Positions 6,947-14,781 are shown, numbered from the stretch's first letter. The stretch is DNA of 16,561 nt from SAR116 cluster bacterium (GCA_002691725.1 NZIT01000078.1:11955-28515); one strand, 5' to 3'. Notes: generated by a model not told the origin, from the letters alone. Made by a program: numbers and translations.

Positions 6947-6975
6947 AAAATAGTAAACAAATTCAGACTAGTCAA
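6947..6975 (-). promoter_or_regulatory. Candidate leaderless promoter of ihfA
   Basis: On the reverse strand TTGACT (6970-6975, 5 of 6 consensus) and TATTTT (6947-6952, 4 of 6) are spaced by exactly 17 bp. Only six bases separate the -10 box from the ihfA ATG, so transcription should start at or next to the A of the start codon. The missing Shine-Dalgarno sequence agrees with this. ihfA and merR may thus be made independently of the lipid genes upstream. Confidence 0.5.
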
Positions 6976-6995
6976 ATGCAAATATCATTTTTTAT

Positions 6996-7994
6996 TCAAG
7001 GTTTGCCAATGCGAGCAATAGCAGCCCCCCAAGCCAGGCCGCCGCCAATGCCCTCAAAAGCAACAATATCACCAGCAGAAATCATATCTTTCCGCATGAC
7101 TTCATCAAAGGCTAAAGGGATCGATGCGGCAGATGTGTTTGCATGACGATCAACTGTCCGCACTACACGCTCATCTGGCATATTAAGTTTCTTCTGTAAC
7201 ATATTGATTATTCTAAGGTTTGCCTGATGTGGGACAAGCCAGTCAATTTCTGAAACAGATTTTCCTGATGCCTCAATCGCGGCATCTAAGCAATGCGCTA
7301 ATTTTTCAACCGCGTGCTTGAACACATCCTGACCGCTCATCTTGACAGTCCCGACATGACCACGCGACGGGCCACCATCAACATAAAGAATATCGCGGAA
7401 ACGGCCATCTGTGAAAATAACCGATGAGAGAATCCCCCAATCCGGAGCATTATCATCAGCCTCAAGCACAACCGCACCAGCACCATCACCAAACAAAACC
7501 GCCGTGCCTCGGTCTGTCCAATCAAGGATTCGGCTAAATGCCTCTGCCCCAATGATCAGCATTTTTCGGGCTTTACCAGCTTTAATCATCGCATCTGCTG
7601 TATCCAGAGCATAAACAAACCCCGCGCAAACCGCCTGAATATCAAAAGCAAAGGCATTAAATGCGCCTAATTTTTTCTGCACAGTTGAGGCGGTTGAAGG
7701 AAACGTATCGTCAGGTGTCGTTGTTGCAACAATGATCCCATCAATAGCATCTACTGATAGCCCTGCCATATCCAGCGCGTTGCGTGCCGCATTGACCGCC
7801 ATGTCAGATGTTAATTCATCATCTCCGATAATATGACGCTGTCTTATCCCTGAACGCTGGCGAATCCATTCATCACTCGTATCCATCATCTTGCTAAGAT
7901 CATCATTAGTGAGAATTTTTTCAGGTAAATATGATCCTGACGCCGTCACAAGCACTGATGGAAATTGAGATGTTGCAGAGGTACTAGCGGTCAT
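6996..7994 (-). CDS. fabH: Beta-ketoacyl-ACP synthase III
   Basis: 332 aa, normal length. It condenses acetyl-CoA with malonyl-ACP to start fatty-acid chains in the cytoplasm. The full thiolase-fold catalytic triad is present: Cys123 in AVCAGFVYAL, His256 in VPHQANLRII and Asn286 in HANTSAASIPLA. GDGAGAVVLE (169-178) and the C-terminal FEGIGGGLAWGAAIAR are also diagnostic. DEWIRQRSGIRQRH near residue 41-54 is the FabH N-terminal signature. It lies 14 bp after plsX, the standard arrangement in many bacteria, so the two are cotranscribed and lipid initiation is coordinated. The ATG at 7994 has a weak AGAAAG element and is in line with homologues apart from about ten extra Ser/Thr-rich residues at the front. 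Confidence 0.97.
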   Translation of the reverse strand: MTASTSATSQFPSVLVTASGSYLPEKILTNDDLSKMMDTSDEWIRQRSGIRQRHIIGDDELTSDMAVNAARNALDMAGLSVDAIDGIIVATTTPDDTFPSTASTVQKKLGAFNAFAFDIQAVCAGFVYALDTADAMIKAGKARKMLIIGAEAFSRILDWTDRGTAVLFGDGAGAVVLEADDNAPDWGILSSVIFTDGRFRDILYVDGGPSRGHVGTVKMSGQDVFKHAVEKLAHCLDAAIEASGKSVSEIDWLVPHQANLRIINMLQKKLNMPDERVVRTVDRHANTSAASIPLAFDEVMRKDMISAGDIVAFEGIGGGLAWGAAIARIGKP

Positions 7995-8008
7995 ATTCTG
8001 TAAACTTT

Positions 8009-9082
8009 CTATGATATCTTGTTTTTTTGCTCTTGCGTCATGTTAATGGCTTTTAATGACCGAGCTATGCCTTCTTTTACGTCATCCATAAACCGATTAC
8101 GATGCATGTCACTAGCAACCTTGATAGCATTAGCAAAGCCTTTTGGATTTGTACTGCCGTGAGATTTGACAACAATACCATTTAAGCCCAAAAGCACCGC
8201 GCCATTATAATTTTGTGGGTTCATCTTGTTACGCAAGTTTTTAAACGACTGGCTAGCAAACATATAGCCAAGTTTGGCAAATACTGTGGCTTGAAAAGAC
8301 TGTCTGATCAGCGTTCCGATAAGGCGTGATGTTCCCTCAGCTGTTTTCAGCGCAATATTACCGCTAAAGCCATCACTAACGACAATATCAACCACACCCA
8401 TAGGAAAATCACTACCCTCAACAAAGCCGTGATAATTCATATTAATCTCAGGATTAGATAAAATGGCGGCAGCATCTCGGATTGAAGCACTGCCCTTTTG
8501 TTCTTCTTCGCCAATATTCAACAGACCAATGCTGGGTTTATAAGATGCTGCCAGATCAGAATCTGCGGTGACGCGAAAAAATGCTTCACCCATAACCGCA
8601 AACTGAACCAGATTAGTGGCAGAACATTCAATATTTGCACCAAGATCAAGCATGCAGCAACGCCCATGCATTGTCGGGAAAAAAGCTGCGAGCGCTGGTC
8701 GGTCTATGCCTTCAATAGTCCGCAGAACCATTAATGCCTTAATCATTAAGGCGCCGGAATTTCCAGCAGATACAACAGCATCTGCCTCCCCATCTTTGAC
8801 CATATCAATAGCTAGCCGCATGGATGAATTCTTGCCCGAACGTAGCGCCTGTGACGGAACATCATCTGATGCCACCATATCGGCGGTATGATGAATACGA
8901 ACATCCCTAAGCGGTGAGTTTGCGTTGATAAAGGGGCGTATTTTCTCCTCATCACCAACCAGAATAGGCGTGATAGATGGATCAAGGCTAATCGCTATTT
9001 CGGTGCCAGTAATGATGGCCTGAGGCGCATCATCACCCCCCATAGCATCAATCGCTAACGTAATTTTTTGTGGAAAAATCAA
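8009..9082 (-). CDS. plsX: Phosphate acyltransferase PlsX
   Basis: About 357 aa. It converts acyl-ACP and phosphate to acyl-phosphate, the donor for PlsY in phosphatidic acid synthesis, as a peripheral membrane protein. Motifs in order: ITLAIDAMGGDDAP at the N-terminus, VPSQALRSGKNSSMRLA, ADAVVSAGNSGALM, MLDLGANIECSA, GLLNIGEEEQKGS, FVEGSDFPMGVVDIVVSDG, FSGNIALKTAEG, LLGLNGIVVKSHGS. The reading frame has no ATG before the conserved start. Two TTG codons are available, at 9094 and 9082. I choose 9082 because GGGG lies 6 nt before it, while 9094 has only AT-rich sequence in front. The gap to yceD is under 30 bp and contains a 7-bp AT inverted repeat (9093-9099 with 9104-9110). rpmF, often found between yceD and plsX in other phyla, is absent here. 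Confidence 0.95.
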   Translation of the reverse strand: MIFPQKITLAIDAMGGDDAPQAIITGTEIAISLDPSITPILVGDEEKIRPFINANSPLRDVRIHHTADMVASDDVPSQALRSGKNSSMRLAIDMVKDGEADAVVSAGNSGALMIKALMVLRTIEGIDRPALAAFFPTMHGRCCMLDLGANIECSATNLVQFAVMGEAFFRVTADSDLAASYKPSIGLLNIGEEEQKGSASIRDAAAILSNPEINMNYHGFVEGSDFPMGVVDIVVSDGFSGNIALKTAEGTSRLIGTLIRQSFQATVFAKLGYMFASQSFKNLRNKMNPQNYNGAVLLGLNGIVVKSHGSTNPKGFANAIKVASDMHRNRFMDDVKEGIARSLKAINMTQEQKNKIS

Positions 9083-9109
9083 TATAAACCCCAATTATAT
9101 TATTATAAT

Positions 9110-9610
9110 TTATCTTGTTTTCTTTAAATCAGCAAGTTTTCCAAAAGGCCCTGACCTGTCAAAACTGTCATCTTTAACCTCAACTGGTGCCAGATCATCG
9201 GCTCGCGGCCATTCAGGCGCCTCTAATGCCAATAATTGAGCAATCGTCTCGCCAATAGGCACCATGCGGTTGAACATCGGCTCCGTCTGCACACTCATCG
9301 GGTCAATCAGCTCCTCCTCTTTCGGCGTATCCATGATGGCAAATCGCTCATCAATATGGAAATCCAGTTTTTGCCGAACCGGAGCTTCGGTGACGACACA
9401 AGCTTGTGTAATATCAGCACTAGCCTTGCCTTTCATATAGCATGCGTGACCGGCAAGACGAGATAATGTGACCTCACCCTTAATGTGATTAATGTGGAGC
9501 CAGCCAAACCGCTCGGCCAAGGCCTGACATATCAAAGCATCAGCATCAAAGCTGAGCGTCAGCGGTTTATTCTCATCAATTTTATCGAATGCAATTATAA
9601 GATCAATCAT
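9110..9610 (-). CDS. yceD: YceD/DUF177 family protein (23S rRNA accumulation factor family)
   Basis: 166 aa from ATG at 9610. The family marks are the Cys-containing core ITQACVVTEAPVRQKLDFHIDERFAI (about 67-92 of the chosen protein) followed by an acidic stretch (KEEELIDPMSVQTE) and a C-terminal tail ending FGKLADLKK. YceD in E. coli is needed for normal 23S rRNA accumulation, and the family is usually linked to ribosomal protein L32 and plsX; the plsX link is present here. The reading frame extends 14 codons further upstream, which would overlap the chaperone gene, but the conserved part begins with MIDLIIAFD. The ATG at 9610 lies 4 bp after the chaperone stop codon, so translational coupling is likely. 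The molecular activity is not settled. Confidence 0.87.
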   Translation of the reverse strand: MIDLIIAFDKIDENKPLTLSFDADALICQALAERFGWLHINHIKGEVTLSRLAGHACYMKGKASADITQACVVTEAPVRQKLDFHIDERFAIMDTPKEEELIDPMSVQTEPMFNRMVPIGETIAQLLALEAPEWPRADDLAPVEVKDDSFDRSGPFGKLADLKKTR

Positions 9611-9614
9611 CAGC

Positions 9615-10166
9615 TTACTTATCCAGATCAAGCGCCGGTTCAATCTGCCCAAGCATGAGCGATTGATCCGTTAGGCTTTTAAGCCGTTTTGCCGCCTTTA
9701 GAACAGTCTTTGCCAGTCGGCTTTCGATCCCGCCCATATCGCGGTCACGATAAAGATTACGGATTAAAGCCGCCGCCAATGCTTCGGCGTCATTTTCATC
9801 AAAAGCCTTGCTATATGCTTTCAGACGGCCAACAAATGCCGTCGCCATGACTTTGACCTTCTTGCCAACTTTATTCTCACTGACGCCAATTTCATGAAGG
9901 CTCAAATCCATATCAGCAAACATGGTGTCGGTTAGCTCTTGCGCTCTGCCCTTGCCTTCGCCGTCAATTTTGGTAAGCCTGTGGACAACCAGCGCAGTCA
10001 ATAGACAGACAGTATCAAAGCGCCCATCAAAACTATCTTCAATTTGGTATTTTTTATAAATATCAGGATTGCGTGCCGCCTCAGCAATGTGTCTGTAAAG
10101 CGTTTCTGCCTCAACACTGGCAGGTCTTGACCAATCAAGGACTTTTTGTCTTAACCATTGCAACAT
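9615..10166 (-). CDS. Ubiquinol-cytochrome c chaperone (CBP3-type)
   Basis: 183 aa, soluble and mostly helical. It matches the Ubiq_cyt_C_chap family, bacterial relatives of mitochondrial Cbp3/UQCC1, which helps assemble cytochrome b of the bc1 complex. Recognised parts are AETLYRHIAEAARNPDIYKK (21-40), FDGRFDTVCLLTALVVHRL (46-64), LTDTMFADMDLSLHEIGVSENKVGKKVK (77-104, split signature) and FVGRLKAYSKAF (112-123), which together form the CBP3 helical bundle. It is the first gene of the minus-strand block and diverges from bamE across a 140-bp gap. The bamE/chaperone/DUF177/plsX order is typical of alphaproteobacteria. An AAAGG element lies about 10 nt before the ATG. bc1 subunit genes are not in the window. 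Confidence 0.92.
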   Translation of the reverse strand: MLQWLRQKVLDWSRPASVEAETLYRHIAEAARNPDIYKKYQIEDSFDGRFDTVCLLTALVVHRLTKIDGEGKGRAQELTDTMFADMDLSLHEIGVSENKVGKKVKVMATAFVGRLKAYSKAFDENDAEALAAALIRNLYRDRDMGGIESRLAKTVLKAAKRLKSLTDQSLMLGQIEPALDLDK

Positions 10167-10194
10167 CTATTCGCGCCTTTCATATAAATACGCC

Positions 10195-10223
10195 TTTATC
10201 ATGTAAGGGCGCTAAGGTATCAA
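10195..10223 (-). promoter_or_regulatory. Candidate promoter of the chaperone-yceD-plsX-fabH block
   Basis: On the reverse strand TTGATA (10218-10223, 5 of 6) and GATAAA (10195-10200, 4 of 6) are separated by exactly 17 bp. The predicted start lies about 22 nt before the chaperone ATG. It is the best pair in the 140-bp divergent gap. An imperfect dyad GCAAG...CTTGC at 10231-10253 sits just upstream and could bind a regulator shared with bamE. Confidence 0.4.
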
Positions 10224-10306
10224 ACAAGATGCAAGGTGGTAGCCAACACTTGCAATAGAATTATAATTGGCTTATTTGTTAGTGAATTATTATCATGAAG
10301 ATGTAA

Positions 10307-10744
10307 ATGAAAAAACCGATTTATTTAACTTTAGCAATTTGCGTGATGACCATCTTATCGGCTTGCGAAAGCCGAGTTACCCATCATGGTAACAGCCTTG
10401 ATCCAACGGCGCTTGATAAACTCACCATAGGATCAACAAAACAAATTGAGGTTGAGGCTATGTTCGGCAGGCCGTCAACCCGTGGGGCTTTTAACTCTGG
10501 TCGGATATATTATATCTCACAGCAGATGGAAATAGCACCTGGTCAAAAAGCGGAGTTGCTAAACCGAGTTATCGTTATCTTTACCTTTGATGATAACAGA
10601 ATCCTGGAATCTATTGAATTTCAAGACGAAAACATAGGCAGAACCGTTTTTTATATTGATAGTGTTACCCCTACACCTGGTCAAAATTATGGATTTATTC
10701 AACAGATTTTGAGTAATCTGGGAACACCACCTACCCCTCAATAA
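10307..10744 (+). CDS. bamE: Outer-membrane protein assembly factor BamE (SmpA/OmlA lipoprotein)
   Basis: 145 aa. A lipoprotein signal peptide is present: MKKPIYLTLAICVMTILSAC, with lipobox LSAC and lipidated Cys20. The mature part is the SmpA/OmlA fold: LDKLTIGSTKQIEVEAMFG (36-54), RPSTRGAFNSGRIYYIS (55-71), then a strand RVIVIFTFDDN. BamE is an accessory subunit of the BAM complex that inserts beta-barrel proteins into the outer membrane, acting from its inner leaflet. The ATG is directly preceded by a tiny ORF (ATG AAG ATG TAA, 10295-10306) whose stop abuts it, and no good ribosome-binding site is present, so re-initiation is conceivable. The gene ends 27 bp before a strong bidirectional terminator. 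It is transcribed away from the bc1 chaperone, a common alphaproteobacterial pairing. Confidence 0.93.
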   Translation: MKKPIYLTLAICVMTILSACESRVTHHGNSLDPTALDKLTIGSTKQIEVEAMFGRPSTRGAFNSGRIYYISQQMEIAPGQKAELLNRVIVIFTFDDNRILESIEFQDENIGRTVFYIDSVTPTPGQNYGFIQQILSNLGTPPTPQ

Positions 10745-10771
10745 GTTTATATCATTTCAATATATTGATAA

Positions 10772-10810
10772 TAAAAACCCCCTTGGGACATGCCGCAAGG
10801 GGGTTTATTA
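10772..10810. terminator. Bidirectional intrinsic terminator between bamE and hppA
   Basis: An 11-bp perfect stem, AAACCCCCTTG (10775-10785) with CAAGGGGGTTT (10796-10806), closes a 10-nt loop. It is followed by TTTATTA on the plus side and TTTTTATTAT on the minus side. It therefore can end transcription of both bamE (plus) and hppA (minus), which converge on it. Confidence 0.93.
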
Positions 10811-10835
10811 TAGTCAGGTTTTTAAGCCTTGTGGA

Positions 10836-12887
10836 TTAGCTGGCCAATCCAGCAAGCATCAACAGAGCCACAATGTTAATGATCTTAATCATTGGATTCA
10901 CCGCTGGCCCTGATGTGTCTTTGTAGGGATCACCAACCGTATCACCAGTGACAGCCGCTTTATGCGCCTCAGAGCCTTTGCCGCCATGATGCCCGTCTTC
11001 GATGTATTTCTTGGCATTATCCCAAGCACCACCACCAGCAGTCATGGAAATAGCAACATAAAGACCAGTCACAATAGTCCCAAGCAACATAGCACCAACC
11101 GCGGTAAACGCCGCTTCCTGGCCAACTGTAACATTGATGATCATATAGACAACAAGAGGTGCCAGAACAGGCAGCAATGAAGGAATGATCATTTCACGGA
11201 TAGCGGCACGGGTAAGCAAATCAACAGCCGTGCTGTAATCTGGCTTTGCCTTGCCTTCCATAATGCCTTTGATCTCACGGAATTGGCGGCGAACTTCTTC
11301 AACAACCGCACCACCCGCACGACCAACAGCCTGCATCCCCATTGAGGCAAAGAGATAAGGCAGCATACCGCCGATCAACAAGCCAACAACAACATAAGGA
11401 TCAGTCAGACTAAACTCTACGTCAAGCTGTGGGAAATAGCGCTCAAGGTCAGCGATATAAGCAGCAAACAGCACGAGAGCTGCCAGCGCCGCAGAACCAA
11501 TGGCATAACCTTTAGTAACCGCTTTTGTTGTGTTACCAACTGCATCAAGAGCATCCGTGACTTCACGAACAGAATCATCCAGCTCCGCCATTTCCGCAAT
11601 ACCGCCAGCGTTATCAGTCACCGGGCCATATGCGTCAAGGGCAACAACCATTCCCGCCAGCGCCAGCATTGTCGTAGCCGCAATACCAATGCCATAAATA
11701 TCAGCATAGACAAACGATACAATGATACCTGCTGAAATAATAATGGCAGGAATTGCCGTTGCTTCCATGGACATAGCGAGACCAGAAATAACGTTTGTGC
11801 CGTGACCAGTTTCTGAGGCTTTAGCGACAACCTTAACCGGACGGAAAGATGTGGATGTATAATATTCAGTAATCCAAACCATTAATCCCGTTACAACCAG
11901 GCCAACCATGGCACAGATGAAATAATCCATGCCGACATCACTGCCAGCGAAAACATGGTCTATTAAGAAATAAATCGCAATCGCAGACAGCACAGCCGTT
12001 GCAATAAAGCCCTTATAAAGCGCGCCCATAATATTGTTGGAGGCACCAAGACGAACAAAGAATGTTCCAATAATAGAGGCAACAATACAAACAGCACCAA
12101 TACCAAGTGGCAGCAACATGGCGTTCATATCACCCGGCAACTGAATAGTGGCAAGCAACATTGTCGCCACGATTGTCACCGCATAGGTTTCAAAAAGGTC
12201 TGCTGCCATTCCCGCGCAGTCACCAACATTGTCACCCACGTTATCGGCGATAACCGCAGGGTTTCTGGGATCATCTTCAGGAATTCCTGCTTCTACCTTA
12301 CCCACCAGGTCAGCACCAACATCCGCGCCTTTGGTAAAGATGCCGCCACCAAGACGAGCAAAGATGGAAATCAGCGACGCCCCAAATGACAGAGCAACAA
12401 GAGCTTCCATCTTTTTGTGAATATCAAGACTTTGCTGTTCAAGATACATGTAGTAACCAGCAACACCCAACAGGCCAAGGCTAACAACCAACATACCGGT
12501 AATAGCACCTGACTTGAATGAAATGGAAAGCGCTTCACCTAGTGAGCGTCTCGCCGCCTCTGTTGTCCGCACATTGGCACGAACAGATACATTCATGCCA
12601 ATATATCCAGCGATACCTGACAGCACAGCACCAATGACAAAGCCAACAGCAACATAAGTACCCAGTGTGAAAACCAGAATAATGGCAACGACAATCCCAA
12701 CCAGACCAATGGTCGTATACTGACGATTGAGGTACGCACGAGCACCCTCCTGAATGGCACCGGCAATCTCTTGCATGCGTTCATTGCCAGCGCTTGCGGC
12801 AAGAATGCTTTGAGAGGCCCAGACACCATATACGAGGCCCAGCACTCCGCATGCAATGGCCATGTAGACGAAGAATTCATATGACAT
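10836..12887 (-). CDS. hppA: Membrane-bound proton-pumping pyrophosphatase, K+-independent
   Basis: 683 aa with about 15-16 membrane segments, usual for bacterial H+-PPases. It hydrolyses cytoplasmic pyrophosphate and pumps protons across the inner membrane. The substrate and Mg sites are complete: [11 protein letters not shown] (189-199), [19 protein letters not shown] (205-223), and the C-terminal [10 protein letters not shown] and [14 protein letters not shown] segments. [10 protein letters not shown] has Lys455 where K+-dependent enzymes carry Ala; this is the accepted marker of the K+-independent, H+-pumping class, as in Rhodospirillum rubrum. It is a single-gene unit: bounded downstream by the bidirectional terminator and upstream by a 225-bp gap after nusB that holds its likely promoter. 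The ATG at 12887 has only a weak AGGG element. Confidence 0.97.
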   Translation of the reverse strand: MSYEFFVYMAIACGVLGLVYGVWASQSILAASAGNERMQEIAGAIQEGARAYLNRQYTTIGLVGIVVAIILVFTLGTYVAVGFVIGAVLSGIAGYIGMNVSVRANVRTTEAARRSLGEALSISFKSGAITGMLVVSLGLLGVAGYYMYLEQQSLDIHKKMEALVALSFGASLISIFARLGGGIFTKGADVGADLVGKVEAGIPEDDPRNPAVIADNVGDNVGDCAGMAADLFETYAVTIVATMLLATIQLPGDMNAMLLPLGIGAVCIVASIIGTFFVRLGASNNIMGALYKGFIATAVLSAIAIYFLIDHVFAGSDVGMDYFICAMVGLVVTGLMVWITEYYTSTSFRPVKVVAKASETGHGTNVISGLAMSMEATAIPAIIISAGIIVSFVYADIYGIGIAATTMLALAGMVVALDAYGPVTDNAGGIAEMAELDDSVREVTDALDAVGNTTKAVTKGYAIGSAALAALVLFAAYIADLERYFPQLDVEFSLTDPYVVVGLLIGGMLPYLFASMGMQAVGRAGGAVVEEVRRQFREIKGIMEGKAKPDYSTAVDLLTRAAIREMIIPSLLPVLAPLVVYMIINVTVGQEAAFTAVGAMLLGTIVTGLYVAISMTAGGGAWDNAKKYIEDGHHGGKGSEAHKAAVTGDTVGDPYKDTSGPAVNPMIKIINIVALLMLAGLAS

Positions 12888-13041
12888 AATGGATTAGCCC
12901 TATTTTTAATGGGGAGGAAAAGAAATCAGATGAACCCCCAATTGCATCAACTGATTGAAAATCGTATTGACCCTTTTAAACCGTTATTCATCTGAACCAA
13001 TCAAAGAATAGACCAGATAAACAACAAAAGATGTTAAAATT
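12888..13041 (-). other. Long hppA leader with two overlapping potential hairpins
   Basis: If the promoter at 13048-13076 is used, the hppA mRNA has a leader of about 150 nt. In it TCAGATGAA (12987-12995, read on the reverse strand) can pair with TTCATCTGA (12926-12934), a perfect 9-bp match around 52 nt. A second, shorter pairing TGGGG (12935-12939) with CCCCA (12910-12914) would put the second arm of the first hairpin into its loop. The two structures would compete. This is only what base pairing allows; no known riboswitch is recognised. Confidence 0.3.
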
Positions 13042-13047
13042 TGCTGT

Positions 13048-13076
13048 TTTATAATAAAAGCCGCCACTCTGTGCAA
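13048..13076 (-). promoter_or_regulatory. Candidate hppA promoter
   Basis: On the reverse strand TATAAA (13048-13053, 5 of 6) follows TTGCAC (13071-13076, only the TTG conserved) with exactly 17 bp between. It lies between nusB and hppA, with a predicted start near 13041. Confidence 0.4.
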
Positions 13077-13104
13077 TGAAAAACCGCAGAAAACAGGTTT
13101 CTTC
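13076..13104 (-). terminator. Weak possible terminator after nusB
   Basis: On the reverse strand AAACC (13096-13100) can pair with GGTTT (13081-13085) around a 10-nt loop, and the 3' arm runs on into a short U tract. A 5-bp stem with two G-C pairs is weak; read-through from nusB into hppA remains possible. Confidence 0.3.
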
Positions 13105-13112
13105 TTTATTAT

Positions 13113-13616
13113 TTATGATGACGCCATCAATTCAGCCTGTCTGAGCTGATGTGCCAGCTTGTCCAGAATGGCTGTAATGAAGCTGGTATCAATCTCCCAA
13201 CAATCAGCAATTGCTGAATATTCTGATATAATTGTGCGGGCAGGAATATCTGGCGAATGCGTAAACTCAGCAATAGCGGCGCGCAGAATATCGCGCTCAA
13301 TCTGGTTTAATCGGTCAATCGTCCAGCCCTCACCCAGCAAGGGGATGATCATCGCATCCATGCTGTCACGAGCTTCCTCAACCCCAAACACCAATTTGGT
13401 ATAATGGCTCTCATTGAGATGCGGTATTTTGAAATCATCGCATAGTCTGGTCATATAATGCGTTTGAAAGCTGGCGACGGTATTCGGCAAATCCTGATCA
13501 CCTGCCCAGAATTGATACAGCGTCTGAATAGCAGCAATTCGAGCCGCCGCGCGGCGCCGAATAGATGCTGGCCGCAACGTATCTTCATCACTAAGGGCAA
13601 AGTCCGGATCAGACAT
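13113..13616 (-). CDS. nusB: Transcription antitermination factor NusB
   Basis: 167 aa from ATG at 13616. NusB with NusE (S10) binds boxA RNA in rRNA antitermination. The all-helical fold is recognisable: RRRAAARIAAIQTLYQFWAG near the start, LVFGVEEARDSMDAMI in the middle, WTIDRLNQIERDILRAAIAEF, then ARTIISEYSAIADCWEIDTS and FITAILDKLAHQLR at the end. The frame could start at a TTG at 13637, but the ATG at 13616 has AAGGAA 9 nt before it and overlaps the last 8 bases of the RibBA-like gene, so translational coupling is likely. ribH, which commonly lies between ribBA and nusB in related bacteria, is not present. Confidence 0.94.
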   Translation of the reverse strand: MSDPDFALSDEDTLRPASIRRRAAARIAAIQTLYQFWAGDQDLPNTVASFQTHYMTRLCDDFKIPHLNESHYTKLVFGVEEARDSMDAMIIPLLGEGWTIDRLNQIERDILRAAIAEFTHSPDIPARTIISEYSAIADCWEIDTSFITAILDKLAHQLRQAELMASS

Positions 13617-14751
13617 GATTGTTTTTTCCTTGTTCAAACGAACGGTAGCCGTCGATTGTCAGCCCATATCCATCTAATCCAACAATACTCCGCTGAACAT
13701 TTGAGAGTAGTATCATATTTTTCACGCCCAAGTCATTGAGGATTTGCGCGCCAACACCATAATTACGAATTTCATTACGGCTCGTCTCATCGCCTGCAGC
13801 CTTACGCTGGACGAGATCTGATATTGTTGTCGGGCTAGGCTCACGCAACATCACAATCAATCCACGCCCCTCATCAGCGATCATCTGCATGGCTAGCTGT
13901 ATCTCATTGCCTGTCCGACCAGATAATTGCTCACCCAAAACATCTGTCATGATATTGATCGCATGCATACGCACTAAAACTGGCTCAGGTGAGGATAAAT
14001 CGCCCTTAATAAGGGCAATATGTTCCGCATAACTGACAGTATTGACATAAACTATCATGCGCCATTTACCGCCAATGGATGAATTGAAAATAATCTCACC
14101 ACTACGTTTGATGATGCTTTGGCGGCGCCTTTTCCACGCGATCAAGTCAGCAATCGTGCCGATGCTGATCTGATGGGTTTTGGCAAATGCTTCGAGGAAA
14201 TCCCGATCAGCTAATGAGCCTTCTTCGTTCATGATCTGGCAAATAACCCCAGCCGGCCAGCTGCCAGCCGCTTTAGCCAGATCAACAACCGCTTCGGTTC
14301 TGCCCGCACGCACCAGCGTTCCGCCCTCAACAGCAATTAACGGGAATAAATGCCCCGGTGAGACAATGTCAGATGCCCCATAATCAGGATCAGCAGCAAC
14401 TTTAATACTTTGCGTTCTATCTTTGGCCGAAACCCCTGACGTTATGCCTGATCGCGCTTCGATTGATATAGTGACCGCAGATCGGCGCGGCGAATCAAAT
14501 AAGCGTTCACTATAATTCAGACCAAGGGTTGTGGCTCTTTCCTTATCCATCGCCAAACAGATCAGCCCACGGGCATGTTTAAGCATGGCGTTGATCGCAC
14601 TATCATTACAATGCTCTGCCAAAATACACAGATCACCCGTTGTCTCACCCTCATGGTCGTCCATGAGAATAAACATCTTCCCAGCCCTGGCATTCTCCAG
14701 TAAGCTGTCTATCGATGATATGGCTAGTTGGTCTCGCATCTCAGCATTCAT
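13609..14751 (-). CDS. RibBA-like protein, both domains apparently degenerate (probable pseudoenzyme)
   Basis: 380 aa, intact frame, with GAGAGG 9 nt before the ATG. Residues about 10-208 align with DHBP synthase (RibB) and about 220-370 with GTP cyclohydrolase II (RibA). Against E. coli RibB the acidic loop DDEDRENEGD reads DDHEGETTGD (31-40): Arg37 becomes Gly35 and Glu40 becomes Thr38, while Glu38 and Asp42 remain. His136 is kept (SPGHLFPL). The metal ligand His153 is Arg151 (RAGRTEA), and the essential Glu174 is Gln172 (GVICQIMNEEG). In the RibA half the three zinc cysteines and the RQEGRGIGL-type motif are absent. Loss of the RibA activity is known in alphaproteobacterial RibBA proteins; loss of the RibB active site as well is unusual. 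The C-terminal fold is retained (DYGVGAQIL-like NYGVGAQIL, LLSN). It sits 30 bp after ribE and overlaps nusB. A structural or regulatory role in the riboflavin pathway is possible but unproved. Confidence 0.85.
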   Translation of the reverse strand: MNAEMRDQLAISSIDSLLENARAGKMFILMDDHEGETTGDLCILAEHCNDSAINAMLKHARGLICLAMDKERATTLGLNYSERLFDSPRRSAVTISIEARSGITSGVSAKDRTQSIKVAADPDYGASDIVSPGHLFPLIAVEGGTLVRAGRTEAVVDLAKAAGSWPAGVICQIMNEEGSLADRDFLEAFAKTHQISIGTIADLIAWKRRRQSIIKRSGEIIFNSSIGGKWRMIVYVNTVSYAEHIALIKGDLSSPEPVLVRMHAINIMTDVLGEQLSGRTGNEIQLAMQMIADEGRGLIVMLREPSPTTISDLVQRKAAGDETSRNEIRNYGVGAQILNDLGVKNMILLSNVQRSIVGLDGYGLTIDGYRSFEQGKNNHV

Positions 14752-14781
14752 GTGGACTGACCTCTCATAAACTCAGTCATT

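Noticed and set aside
9083..9112. A small rpmF (L32) gene between yceD and plsX
   Set aside because: The gap is under 30 bp, too short for any gene.
12593..12880. Open frame of 95 codons on the minus strand within hppA, and similar ones at 11417-11599 and 11618-11830
   Set aside because: They are alternative frames of the strongly conserved hppA gene and encode no recognisable domain.
13458..13739. Plus-strand open frame across the nusB/RibBA-like junction
   Set aside because: It is antisense to two recognised genes, has no family resemblance and no ribosome-binding site; a hidden ribH there was considered and excluded.
13609..14751. Frameshift or sequencing error as the cause of the odd RibB residues
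   Set aside because: The frame is continuous over 380 codons with normal domain order, and the changes are scattered single codons, one of which needs more than one base change.
14752..14781. FMN riboswitch in the riboflavin cluster
   Set aside because: The gaps inside the cluster are 26-30 bp and ribD overlaps an upstream gene, so there is no room in the window.
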